Positions 25,725-35,383 of a stretch of 64,000 nt of DNA are shown here, piece by piece. Source of the DNA: Chrysogorgia sp. JL179-B06 (Eukaryota; Cnidaria; Anthozoa; Scleralcyonacea; Chrysogorgiidae); assembly GCA_035772405.1 (NCBI GenBank), contig JAYKKM010000032.1:2069001-2133000 (forward strand). The letters run 5' to 3'. The notes under the pieces are model-generated. The model saw nothing but the letters and a program-made list of their open reading frames with translations. It was not told where the DNA came from and ran no database searches. Numbering within the stretch: the first letter of the stretch is position 1; each line of letters starts with the position of its first letter. A program made the translations under genes and the position numbers.

Positions 25725-27008
25725 ATTCGGAAAAAATCTGGCCTGGGAAAACAAGATTGAAATAAAAGTAAGCAAATTATTATGCGGGTTAAAAGGACAA
25801 AAGGACATTTAGTTAGGACGTGCGTAAGGAACTAAAATGAGTATACATTGTTAGATTTGAGGTTTGGTTGCTGAAAGATAGAAGCTATATGGCAACATTT
25901 GTAACTGTGATCGCAACGCTGAATGTGCGCAAAATAGACGAGGACAAATTTAACTGGACGCAACCCCAAATGGGTTCACAACGCCCCTGGTAATTCCACG
26001 TTGCAGCGTGAAGTTGCACGTATTACTACCTTTCGTGCAACTTCACGCGCAACAAATTCCCGTCTGGCAAGTTGCGACTAAATGTTAGGAAAAGTTGAAG
26101 TGACTTCCAATTGGACATCAATTGCAAATCCTAAAAACAACGATGTGTCCCAACAATTTTGGCCAGGATTATTTGAAAATGGTGAATTGAAACTAATCGA
26201 AGAAAAAGCAGTTTATTAACATTGCAACATTAGTAAAAAGTCTACATTCAAGCAAAACGAGCCCCCATTCTCGGCTCACCCTACCCCAATCAATGGGGCA
26301 GAGGTCACTGGAATAGAATCTCTGCAGAGTCCCACCCGCACCGGTCCAACCACACGGTAGCTCTTGCTTACTTTACATATCGCACGATGCTGCCATACTC
26401 GACAAAGACTCTACTATGCCTGCATGTGGGAACGCGTTTATGTGATTTGTGGTGCGGAGAATAGCAACGTCTAAAACGATTTTTCTTCGATTCATTTCAA
26501 TTCACTGTTCTCAGACAATCCTCGCCAAATGTCCTTGGAACAACTGCAAATCCTCAAAAACAGCCACGTGTCCTAACAATTTTGGCCAGGATTGTAGAAA
26601 ATACGGTAGTTTGAGATATACATCATTAGTATCAACAAACTGGTGGTCTATTACAAATTCGGCATTCTGATTGGCTGAACTATACTAGTTGTCTACTGAT
26701 AGACCACTAGTAGCGTTATCCAATCACAAACCTTCTTATAACTGTTATATCCCTATCCTGACCAATACGAAGCCACGACATATTTACGCTGTAAGCAAAA
26801 CCTGAAATCTAAGCCAAACATGGCGTCCGCTAAAATTTATATACGAGTGATAAAATCATGAAAACATTGGCCCGAAAGTAATGGAAAATTATATGTGAGG
26901 GTATAATAAATTGCATTATTATACACTCACACAGAATCCACCAATCAATTGTCTCTATTAGCATCACGTGGCAGCCCAATATTTTACGATGTAGGGCAGC
27001 TACATATT

Positions 27009-27163
27009 TAGACTTGCTCCAAGTCTCTCTCTTTGTCGTCCCACGATATGCACGGTCTGCGGTATCCCCGGAAAGCGGAAGTGCGACAAGAGGGGAGCGC
27101 GAGAGAGAGAGAGACTTGTTGAACTCGGACACCGGAAATTCATTCCACATACTAATTCCTGTT
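27009..27163 (+). repeat. Left terminal inverted repeat
   Basis: Contains a CTCTCTCTTTG tract, CGGTATCCCCGGAAAGCGG, a GAGAGAGAGAG run and CATTCCACATACTAATTCC. It is matched in inverted orientation at 29621-29775 with very few differences. It probably carries the promoter for the plus-strand gene. Confidence 0.9.
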
Positions 27164-27353
27164 AAAATTACTGTTGAAAACCCAACAGTAGCGGCACCTT
27201 TGATGGTCAGGCAAAGCCAATGAAGTGATCGAATTCGGATGAGTCACATGACCTTATGAAAAAGTTCAGGGGGTAGAGCCCTTTGTTTTTCCCCCACAGT
27301 GTACTGTTATTGAGTTCATTTTATCGCTTTTTTGTTCTACGCGGAGTTTTTGC

Positions 27354-28911
27354 CATGGCTGATAAAAACACACCTGTTAAGGTAACGGAGTTTCTGTCAC
27401 CTTCCTCTAACGAGATTTGCATAATTTGTTATGAAGACCTACAAAAAAGTACGAGGGGAATGCAGTGAAGCACGGCCACAAAATCAACCTGTGGAAATTA
27501 GGGGAAAAAACGAATGCCTGTACAACCGTAGAAGATTTCTTACAGTGTACTTTAGCCACCAAGCGAAAGATCTGAAATGCATCTGTCGTCCCTGTCTTAA
27601 CCGGTTAAGGACAGGGCAAAAGCTTGTGTCTGACAATCGGACGCTGTTAAAATCAACTAAAGGAAAAGCTGGGAAAGCTTTCATGAGGACGCGTGTAAAA
27701 CGTGGATTGTCACCGATGCCTGAATGTTCGACTGTCAAAACAACCTCAAAATCCAGACGATCCATTCTTCACGAAACAACAGATGTTCCTGTTGACACTG
27801 AAAACAAAAAGGTGAGATTCTATTTTGGACTTTTTTTCGGTGCAAATATTCGAGCTGTTCTGAAGAAAACTGTATATAATAATTACGGCTAAGCGAAACC
27901 AATCGGTATATATATTTTTGAAGAATATATGGTTCTATCATGTTCTATTTAGCCATACCTTAATTTTTCCACATTTTCGTCCTTGTTGCAATACCTAAAA
28001 AGTCTTCTTGTTTTCGTTTTAGGCATGTATTGTTGATTGTGATGGAAACGTCAAAGGATTACATGACGATTATTCCAAAATTGCAGATGCAATTTTACGC
28101 GAAGACAACGCGAAAGTGTGTAGTGCTTTTTTAAATATAGAAAGTCTGAAAGAACATTTATTGTGCGAGATAGAAAAAGATATAAGGCAAGAAGTAACAC
28201 ATTTATGTAAACGATCCTTTACAAGTACTTTTCATGCATCCAAACCATCAGAACTAAAATCTTTCACACATTTAGAACAAGAAAAAGAACTTGTTGAGCA
28301 ATGCCCAATTTTATACCGAATAGTTACAGCTGCAGCAGTAAAGAAAAAAAACTTAGAGAGAAATGTTAGAAAGTCTTCTGACACGATCAAAAGAGCCATA
28401 TTGACAGGAATAGGGATAATTTTGAACGCGCGTAATCAGAACTTGAATGTTCATCAAATGTTAACAAGTACAATAATTCTTCAAGGCGGTGCAAATAAGA
28501 TGGCCTTTCGACGCCTTGCAGCACGAGGATTATGTCTACCGTATCAATCTACTTTGAAAAATCAAACAAATTTAGCCCGAAATCATGACATCAAAATTTT
28601 ACGAAGAAAACAAAGAATCAAAGCCAAATATAAGTCTGGAGAAAATGAAGCACTGTTTGCAATGCAGAATCGGGAAACAACGCCAACGCCAGTACTGGTT
28701 CTGAAAATCAACCTTGGCCTCCAGTTGTACTATCGAATAGCGAGGAAGTCACAGAGCCTTCCAACTCTGTAGGAGAAATTTCCGTAAATATCGCTATTGG
28801 CAATGACAAAGAAATTGTACAGTTGCCAACCTACATTGACAAGGAAGTTGACAATGAAATTTACAAGGAAATTGACACGGAAATTGAAACAATTGACGAG
28901 AACCATGTTTA
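27354..28911 (+). pseudogene. Spliced Cys-rich transposon protein, frame-broken
   Basis: The gene starts at ATG 27354 (MADKNTPVKVTEF). Exon 1 has a Cys cluster (ICIICYEDL) and, after two small frame breaks near 27450 and 27570, a second cluster (KCICRPCLNRL). A GT-AG intron fits 27812-28022 (exon end AAAAAG, GTGAGA, then TTCGTTTTAG). Exon 2 encodes a helical region with RAILTGIGIILNARNQNLN and LARNHDIKILRRKQ, a pattern I associate with uncharacterised cnidarian transposon-related proteins. A further shift near 28675 leads into an acidic tail that ends at 28911. No catalytic motif recognised. It may be the DNA-binding or transposase component of the element. Confidence 0.6.
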
Positions 28912-29015
28912 AATTTTAAATTAAAATCTTATAAACATATAAATGAGCCGAGGCTTTTTAGCGTCGTTATGAAGCAAATATTATTTTGTCTTTGAACTTA
29001 ATACAGGGGATACAC

Positions 29016-29566
29016 TTATATTTTAAATTGGTCGCCCCATGGCCATGATGACAAAAAAAATCTAAATACGTAGAAAGTTACTAACCATTTGGCTACGTAG
29101 TGGCTTTCGACAACAAAAACTCCAATGACCCTTTCTTTGTAAATCTGCGACTTTAAAACCTCTCGATTTTCTTTCGCCAAAAAAGCTTCTGGACTACCAA
29201 ACACAAACGTAAACTCGCCATTTTTCAGCTTCTCCCTCGTCGGGACATCCTTGGCATCGGAAAGGTTAAATGCCGACAGTCCGAACCCGTCGACAAGTTT
29301 TGCGATCTGGTCTTTCATCAGTGATATCAAGGGTGAAACAATAAGAACAATGTTCTTGGTTTGTTTCCCAGTAGGATTGTGCTTGCAAATGTTCCAAGGC
29401 AAACGGAAATAGCTGATAAACCAGACTTTTACCAGAACCTGCGCGATGTGCACAGAAGATCTTCTAAACATCTCGATTGATAGTCTTTCAACTTTATTTC
29501 CCCATCAAGACCAAGTATCTTAAGCGAGTAAGATATCGCAGAATCAGTATCTTTTTTTCTTTCCAT
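29016..29566 (-). pseudogene. RecQ-like helicase N-terminal fragment, frame-broken
   Basis: The start is the ATG at 29566 (MERKKDTDSAISYSLKILG). It continues with LKDYQSRCLEDLL, then in another frame a Walker A (AGSGKSLVYQ, about 29405-29440), then IVLIVSPLISLMKDQIAKL (motif Ia), then VVESHYVAKW where RecQ proteins have a DEAH-type box followed by CVSKW. The order is that of RecQ family superfamily-2 helicases, and only the first RecA domain is present. Frame breaks around Walker A and the altered DEAH box show it is dead. It lies in the transposon facing the other gene. Confidence 0.7.
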
Positions 29567-29620
29567 CTTGTCGCAACTCGCAATGCATATCCAAGTTAAC
29601 TCTCCCCCCCTGCTTGTTTC

Positions 29621-29775
29621 AACAGGAATTAGTATGTGGAATGAATTTCCGGTGTCCGAGTTCAACAAGTCTCTCTCTCTCTCGCGCTCCCCTCTTGTCG
29701 CACTTCCGCTTTCCGGGGATACCGCAGACCGTGCATATCGTGGGACGACAAAGAGAGAGACTTGGAGCAAGTCTA
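29621..29775 (-). repeat. Right terminal inverted repeat
   Basis: The inverted partner of 27009-27163, followed by the 9-bp direct repeat. It lies just upstream of the helicase start and may hold its promoter. Confidence 0.9.
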
Positions 29776-29867
29776 CTACATATTGGGCAGCAACCTTTGG
29801 ACTGTTTACACGGGCTGTTCACGTGCAAAGCGACGTCACTCGCGTGCCTTTTATCTAAATCGAAATT

Positions 29868-30185
29868 TCATTGGTTGAAGTACTTTCTCACGGAACGTGA
29901 TGTGTTTTTCCGAAATTCCGAGTCTTTTTATTATTCTTTTTGACGACCAGCTTACGTGCGAAGTTTTTGACGACCAGCTTACGTGTTAAGTTATTTTGTT
30001 TGATATAATAAAACACCTATTGAATTCATTGGTTGAAGTACTTTCTCACGGAACGTGATGTGTTTTTCGAGTCTTATTATTCTTTTTGATAACCAGCAAC
30101 CTTTTGACTGTTTATACGTGCGAAGAAACATCTTTATGTTAAGATATTTTGTTCGATATAATAAAACACCTATTGGATTCATCTT
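29868..30185. repeat. Two tandem copies of a roughly 155-bp unit
   Basis: Both copies run from CATTGGTTGAAGTACTTTC through CGGAACGTGATGTGTTTTTC to AATAAAACACCTATTG. The first also contains a doubled GACGACCAGCTTACGTG. No coding sequence. Confidence 0.8.
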
Positions 30186-30186
30186 C

Positions 30187-30290
30187 GCCCAATATTACAA
30201 AATATTTAAGTCTCGACTTGCAATATTAGGCTCGACCTTCGGTCTCGCCCAATATTGAATTCTCGACTTAAATATTTTGTAATATTGGGC
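30187..30290. repeat. Inverted repeat next to the LTR element
   Basis: Arms of 24 bases (GCCCAATATTACAAAATATT onward) separated by about 56 bases that repeat TCTCGACTT. It directly precedes the truncated 5' LTR. Confidence 0.75.
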
Positions 30291-30294
30291 TCAG

Positions 30295-30503
30295 ATAGCT
30301 TGAGGGCGTGTTTTGCGTGGGCGTTCTACAGACAAAAGAACATGTCAAAAGGGTTTGTTGACATTAGTGTTACGACGTACGTAGTCGTGAGAATTATGTG
30401 AGCCGAGCGAGTCTTATCTATTTTATATGTATTTATTAAATGTTTCTATAATAATAACTTGGTGTTGTGAATTGGTTGGCCGGTTCAAACGAATCCTGTG
30501 ACA
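30295..30503 (+). repeat. 5' LTR, truncated at its start
   Basis: 209 bases ending CCTGTGACA; the full LTR (237 bases) is at 35147-35383 in reverse orientation. The missing first 28 bases include the TGTCACA edge. It is AT-rich with TTTTATATGTATTTATT in the middle. Confidence 0.9.
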
Positions 30504-30523
30504 TTGGGGGCCAGCCCGGGAAC
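30504..30523 (+). other. Putative primer-binding site
   Basis: TTGGGGGCCAGCCCGGGAAC directly follows the LTR. The TGGGGGC...CCGGGA frame resembles the proline-tRNA site of murine retroviruses but differs in the middle, so I do not name the tRNA. Confidence 0.55.
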
Positions 30524-30669
30524 TGGTCAACCGTGGAAGTTTCATTTTTATGCGTGAGAAAAACAGTGGAGAACGAAAGTGAGCTGTGCGCTGCTTTTAC
30601 CGAGAAAATATAATAGGCCAGATGACAGCGTGAACATTTTTGGATTCTGAGGACTGCGCGTCAAAGAAT

Positions 30670-31557
30670 ATGGAAAAATTTGTTCAAATTGGAAAAGAGT
30701 TTGGATTCGAAGGGAAAGATTTGTTGGCTTTCGTGAAGGAGCAACAAGAAGAGGAGAAACGAAGGTTAGATGAAGAGACAGAGGAGAGACAGCGAGAACG
30801 CGAAGCTAAGAAGTTAGAAACCGAAGAAAGGGAGCGTGGACACCAACGTGAATTGGAAGAGAAAGAACTGGAACGTCGGTCGCGAGAAAAGATAAAGAAG
30901 CCGAAAGAAGACATGAAATAGCGATTAAACAGTTAGGATGATCTAGACAGTTACCTCCAGAGATTTGAGCGGTTCGCAAAGAGTAATAAGTGGCACAAAT
31001 CAACATGGTCGACGTCCCTCAGTGCGTTACTCACTGGTCGAGCCTTAGATGTTTATTCAAGATTGTCGGAGACCGCCGCCGTGGATTATGACCAGTTAAA
31101 GCAAGCGTTGCTGAAAAGATACGACCTTACAGAGAACGGTTTTAGAGTACGACTCAGAGATGGAAAACCCGAAGACGGAGAAAGCCCGGAGCAGTTTATG
31201 ACAAGGCTCAAACGCTATTTAACGAGGTGGGTTGAACTGTCAAAAACTGACAAAACTTATGATGGAATTTGCGAATTGTTTGTAAAGGAACAGTTTATTC
31301 ATTCGTGCCCTGGGGATTTGTCGATTCATTTACGTGAAAGAAGTCCCAAAACTCTGGATGAACTAGCCAAGGTCGCCGAGCAATTTCTCATCGCTCATGA
31401 GAGGAAACTATCTGCGCCTATGAAACCAGCCTATGAAACCAAGGTGGGCAAAATGCTTTTTCCAACGGGGAAAACCGAGTTGGCAATGAGGAGACTAAAA
31501 ACGAGATCAAAAGAATACAGTGTTTCAACTGCAAGGGTTATGGCCACAAAGCTATAG
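30670..31557 (+). pseudogene. Gag with SCAN-like region, frame-broken
   Basis: The first piece, from the ATG at 30670, is a highly charged Glu/Arg/Lys coiled coil (KEQQEEEKRRLDEE) that leaves its frame near 30890. The main frame is open from 30937 to 31557 and encodes the capsid part: LDSYLQRFERFAKSNKW, SALLTGRALDVYSRL, ESPEQFMTRLKRYLTRW, FVKEQFIHSCPGDLSIHL. The last two blocks match the SCAN domain pattern; SCAN domains of vertebrate zinc-finger proteins are thought to come from Gmr1-like Gag. The frame drifts off near 31490, before the zinc knuckles, which are in the pol frame. Confidence 0.85.
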
Positions 31558-34500
31558 ATTGTCGCAAAAAACAAGATTCAAAGCCTGAAAAACGTTGTTT
31601 CTTGTGTGATCGAAGTGGACACTTTGCTAGAGACTGTAAGATTAGTACTGGTAATAAAAATGGTACTATTAAAGCTGGTGCAGCCCAAAGAACAAGCCCC
31701 GAGAATTTACCCAAAGAAAACTCAGGACTAGAGTCTTGTATAGTGAATAATCAGTTACTACTGTTGAATGGTACAAGGTTGCCAATTGTGAAGAGTGCTG
31801 GATTAACAACACCTGGTGACACCGAAAGTAAAATGCCAGTGGTAAAAGGGAAAGTTGGCGATAATACAGTGAACACCCTCAGAGATACGGGGTGCAGTGG
31901 AGTCGTGGTACGTGAAAAGTTTGTAAAGAAAGATCAGTACACTGGAAAACATTGTTACATGTTGCTTATTGACAACACAGTTCGTGAAGTGCCAATTGTA
32001 AAGATCCAGGTGGATACTCCGTACTTGAAGGGAGAAGTGGAGGCACAATGTTTACCAGATGCAATTTATGACCTCATCATTGGTAATGTTGAAGGCGCTA
32101 GAGCTCCTGGCAACCCTGATCCAGACTGGCAAGAAGCCTGTGCTGTAACAACAAGAGCGCAAACGAAGGGAAGTAAAGAGTTAAAACCTCTGGAAGCCCT
32201 ACAAACCCCAAAAGGATCAGCCATTGGGAAAAAGGATCTTGCCAAAATGCAACAAGAAGACCCAACACTCGAGAAGCATCGAACTAAGACTGATGTAAAG
32301 ACCAAGGGTGATAATGAGATATCTTTTGAAGAGAAAGAAGGGATTTTATACCGGTTGTATAGAAGTCCCACAACGAGTAATGGGAGAACCATTCGACAAG
32401 TTATGGTACCACAACCGCTTCGCCAACAGGTGATGGACATCGCCCATAGCTCTATCATGGGTGGTCACATGGGTGTCCAGAAGACAACCGATAAAATTAT
32501 TGGTAGCTTCTACTGGCCTGGAATCCATGGAGATGTGACAAGGTTCTGCCAATCGTGTGATATTTGCCAGAAGACCGTACAGAAAGGGAAAGTGGGCAAG
32601 GTTCCCTTGGAAAGGATGCCGCTGATGGATACACCCTTTAAAAGAGTAGCAGTAGACCTTATCGGTCCCATCCACCCACCAAGTGAGCAAGGTCATCGGT
32701 ACATCCTTACACTTGTTGATTATGCTACTCGTTACCCGGATGCAGTTCCACTGAAGTCTATCAGCACGGAAGCAGTCGCGGAGGCCCTCGTAGATATGTA
32801 CAGTAGACTAGGGGTGCCAGAAGAGGTTTTGAGTGACCTGGGCACTCAATTCGTTTCTGAATGTATGCAGGAGGTATCAAGATTACTGAGCATCAAGCAG
32901 CTGTCAACCAGCCCGTACCATCCTATGTGTAACGGACTTGTCGAGAAATTCAACGGTAGCCTAAAGAGTATGTTGAAGAAGCTTTGCTCGGAGCAACCGA
33001 AGCAGTGGTCTCGTTATATCAACGCCCTGCTGTTTGCATACAGGGAGGTTCCTCAAGAATCCACGGGGTTTGCCCCATTCGAGTTGCTGTATGGCCGTAC
33101 AGTGCGTGGTCCCATGACCATCCTGAAGCAGCTGTGGACCAAGGAAGTTGAAGATCCAGAGGTGAAGACCAGCTATGAGTATGTGTTTGATCTTCGCGAG
33201 AGGTTAGAAGAAACGTTAAAGATAGCACAAGAGCAGCTGAAGAAATCACAGAAGAGATACCAGCGATACTACAACCGGAAGACCAGACTTAGGAGCTTCA
33301 AGATCGGTAGCAAAGTCCTCATTTTACTACCAACGGATAACAACAAGCTACTGATGCAGTGGAAGGGTCCTTTCGTTGTCGAGACGATCGTTGGAATCAA
33401 TGATTATGGAATTAAGGTTGGAGAGAAGACGAAAACTTTCCATGCAAATATGCTCAAAGAATACGTCGAGAGGCAGCCCCAGATACAAGCGCAAGACCAT
33501 GGTGAGAAACAAGCAGGAGAGAATGGCTATGCAGTCGAAAACAGATCAGTACTTCACATGGCTGGAGCAGCGATAATCGAGCAAAGTGAGTCTGGTCCAG
33601 ACGAGGCAGTCGACGACGACGATTTACTAGAGTTAGGAACTATGCAGTCAAAGGAGACGGCAGCAGATGTAACATTGGGTGAACAACTAAACGAAGAGCA
33701 AAAGACACGTTTACAAGAACTTATCAAGCGTCACGAACGCATCTTCACCGATATGCCTGGCAACGCTAACGTGATTGAGCACGAGGTCAAGTTAACGTCC
33801 GATGAACCGGTACGATCCAAGCCTTATGTTATCCCGTACAATATAAGAGAATCGTTAAAGAATGATGTCCAGGCAATGCTGAAGATGGGTGTGATAAGAG
33901 AGTCCAAGTCCCCATATGCGTCACCAGTGGTTATCGTCCGCAAGAAGGATGGAACAAACAGAATATGCATCGACTTTCGGAAGTTGAATCGCTTGACAGT
34001 GTTCGATCCTACTCCCATACCCACCGCTGAAGAGATATTCCAGAAGATGGCGAAGGCGAAGTACCTCAGCAAGTTAGACCTGAGCAAGGGCTATTGGCAG
34101 ATACCAGTAGCGGCCAGAGATGTTCCCAAGACAGCGTTTGTCACCCCTGATGGTACATACGAGTTCGTAAAGATGCCTTTTGGTATGATGAATTCAGGTG
34201 CAACCTTAGTGAGAGGCCTTCGAAGTCTACTTAGCGACCTAAAAGGTGTCGAGACCTACATAGACGACATCATCATCTACACGGAGACATGGGAAGAACA
34301 CCTTGAAATCCTGGAGGAGGTATTCTGCATCCAACGGTGGACTGACTGCGAGACCAACGACATGAAATGTGCGAGAGTATTGACGTGGTTGGACACCGAA
34401 TATCGGACGGGATCAAGGAAGATTAGAGATGCAAAAAGACCAAAGACCAAGAAGGAAGTCAAAGCGTTTTGGGGTCTTACTGGCTACTATAGAGAATTCG

Positions 34501-35030
34501 TCCCGAATTACGCAGCGAAAGCGGTACCGTTAACCGACCTAACCAAGAAAGGTCAGCCGAATAAAGTCCTGTGGGAGGAGCCTCAAGAGAAAGCCTACAG
34601 TACGCTTAAGAGTGAGTTGACGAGTTCACCAATCCTTCGCCTACCTGACAAGACAAAGCCATTTACACTGAGAACCGACGCATCGGACGTCGGGATTGGT
34701 GCTATGCCGTTACTGCAAGATCATGATGGAAAGTTGTCCCCTGTCAGCTTTGCCAGCAGAAAGCTTACCAGTAGAGAACAGAAATACAGTACGATCGAGA
34801 GAGAATGTCTTGCTATTGTTTGGGCTGTGAGGAAGTTACTGATATACCTGTATGGTTCAGAGTTCACACTCCAGACCGACCATCAGCCTTTGGTCTACCT
34901 AAACAGAGCTAAGTTCCTCAACGATCGTATCATGAGATGGACAATGTTCCTACAGAACTACAGGATGAAGATCGAGTCTATCAAAGGAATTGAAAACGTT
35001 GGAGCTGACTATTTAAGTAGAGTTTGTTAG
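31512..35030 (+). CDS. Pol polyprotein: zinc knuckles, protease, integrase, RT, RNase H
   Basis: A single open frame of over 1150 codons, probably translated with Gag. Two zinc knuckles (CFNCKGYGHKAIDC, CFLCDRSGHFARDC) are followed by an aspartic protease (DTGCSGVVV). Integrase has an HHCC-like finger (HSSIMGGHMG, CQSCDICQ) and a catalytic triad (AVDLIGP, SDLGTQF, VEKFNGSLK). RT contains MPFGMMNSGA and TYIDDIIIYT. RNase H has TDASDVG, ERECLAIVW and TDHQPL. Integrase before RT is the Gmr1 signature. Near 34325-34440 about 35 residues look out of frame compared with the older copy at 1150-1290, the result of compensating indels, so RT connection function is doubtful even though no stop occurs. 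Confidence 0.93.
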   Translation, partial: RIQCFNCKGYGHKAIDCRKKQDSKPEKRCFLCDRSGHFARDCKISTGNKNGTIKAGAAQRTSPENLPKENSGLESCIVNNQLLLLNGTRLPIVKSAGLTTPGDTESKMPVVKGKVGDNTVNTLRDTGCSGVVVREKFVKKDQYTGKHCYMLLIDNTVREVPIVKIQVDTPYLKGEVEAQCLPDAIYDLIIGNVEGARAPGNPDPDWQEACAVTTRAQTKGSKELKPLEALQTPKGSAIGKKDLAKMQQEDPTLEKHRTKTDVKTKGDNEISFEEKEGILYRLYRSPTTSNGRTIRQVMVPQPLRQQVMDIAHSSIMGGHMGVQKTTDKIIGSFYWPGIHGDVTRFCQSCDICQKTVQKGKVGKVPLERMPLMDTPFKRVAVDLIGPIHPPSEQGHRYILTLVDYATRYPDAVPLKSISTEAVAEALVDMYSRLGVPEEVLSDLGTQFVSECMQEVSRLLSIKQLSTSPYHPMCNGLVEKFNGSLKSMLKKLCSEQPKQWSRYINALLFAYREVPQESTGFAPFELLYGRTVRGPMTILKQLWTKEVEDPEVKTSYEYVFDLRERLEETLKIAQEQLKKSQKRYQRYYNRKTRLRSFKIGSKVLILLPTDNNKLLMQWKGPFVVETIVGINDYGIKVGEKTKTFHANMLKEYVERQPQIQAQDHGEKQAGENGYAVENRSVLHMAGAAIIEQSESGPDEAVDDDDLLELGTMQSKETAADVTLGEQLNEEQKTRLQELIKRHERIFTDMPGNANVIEHEVKLTSDEPVRSKPYVIPYNIRESLKNDVQAMLKMGVIRESKSPYASPVVIVRKKDGTNRICIDFRKLNRLTVFDPTPIPTAEEIFQKMAKAKYLSKLDLSKGYWQIPVAARDVPKTAFVTPDGTYEFVKMPFGMMNSGATLVRGLRSLLSDLKGVETYIDDIIIYTETWEEHLEILEEVFCIQRWTDCETNDMKCARVLTWLDTEYRTGSRKIRDAKRPKTKKEVKAFWGLTGYYREFVPNYAAKAVPLTDLTKKGQPNKVLWEEPQEKAYSTLKSELTSSPILRLPDKTKPFTLRTDASDVGIGAMPLLQDHDGKLSPVSFASRKLTSREQKYSTIERECLAIVWAVRKLLIYLYGSEFTLQTDHQPLVYLNRAKFLNDRIMRWTMFLQNYRMKIESIKGIENVGADYLSRVC

Positions 35031-35146
35031 AAACTGTTGATCTGAACATTCGAGATGAGATAACATTTATTAGAACATTCATATTTTGTTAAGGATTTGT
35101 GCTTAGAAGAAATTATTGTAAATTTCTCTTAAATGGGGAGTAACAA

Positions 35147-35383
35147 TGTCACAGGATTCGTTTGAACCGGCCAACCAATTCACAACACCAAGTTATTATT
35201 ATAGAAACATTTAATAAATACATATAAAATAGATAAGACTCGCTCGGCTCACATAATTCTCACGACTACGTACGTCGTAACACTAATGTCAACAAACCCT
35301 TTTGACATGTTCTTTTGTCTGTAGAACGCCCACGCAAAACACGCCCTCAAGCTATATTCATTATTGACTAGGACTTTGTGACA
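35147..35383 (-). repeat. Full-length LTR in reverse orientation
   Basis: 237 bases, TGTCACA to TGTGACA, that match the complement of the 5' LTR across their full shared length. It follows the polypurine-like AAATGGGGAG and AACAA. In the older copy (2014) the LTR at the same place starts in the normal direction (TGTCACAAAATCCTAG), so this one has been flipped. Confidence 0.92.

Larger units (their letters stand above)
21973..26999. other. Gene-poor region with palindromic elements
   Basis: No convincing host gene. Short open frames here (for example 22433-22846 minus and 23793-24185 minus) show no recognisable domain and no supporting context. The region holds the inverted-repeat elements listed separately, two diverged copies of a roughly 75-bp repeat (around 26125-26195 and 26525-26600, sharing AACAATTTTGGCCAGGATT), and a small inverted repeat with GGTGGTCTAT and ATAGACCAC near 26640-26710. 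Confidence 0.6.
27009..29775. mobile_element. Transposon with 155-bp TIRs, 9-bp TSD and two convergent genes
   Basis: The ends start TAGACTTGCTCCAAGTCT and are near-identical inverted repeats for about 155 bases. They are flanked by a perfect 9-bp direct repeat CTACATATT (27000-27008 and 29776-29784). Each tip can itself fold (AGACTTG, CTC, CAAGTCT). Inside, a spliced plus-strand gene and a minus-strand RecQ-like helicase gene converge, each starting 190-210 bases (rightward) or about 55 bases (leftward) inside its terminal repeat. No known transposase motif is visible. A 9-bp duplication is usual for Mutator-like elements but also fits other superfamilies; I leave the class open. Confidence 0.85.
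30295..35383 (+). mobile_element. Gmr1-like Ty3/gypsy retrotransposon with inverted 3' LTR
   Basis: Order of parts: 5' LTR, primer-binding region, Gag with SCAN-like region, zinc knuckles, protease, integrase, reverse transcriptase, RNase H, polypurine tract, LTR. Integrase precedes RT, as in Gmr1-like elements, whose pol order resembles Ty1/copia. The 5' LTR lacks its first 28 bases, and the 3' LTR is in reverse orientation. No target duplication is seen. A related decayed copy is at 1-2095. Confidence 0.93.

Noticed and set aside
26220..26450. Possible RNA gene near a GGTAGCTCTTGCTT sequence
   Set aside because: I could not build a tRNA cloverleaf or find conserved A and B boxes with proper spacing.
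27014..27223. Open frame across the left 155-bp terminal repeat, and its twin at 29429-29770
   Set aside because: Both are the same inverted repeat read in frame; apart from the helicase start at 29566 they encode only CT/GA-run and repeat sequence.
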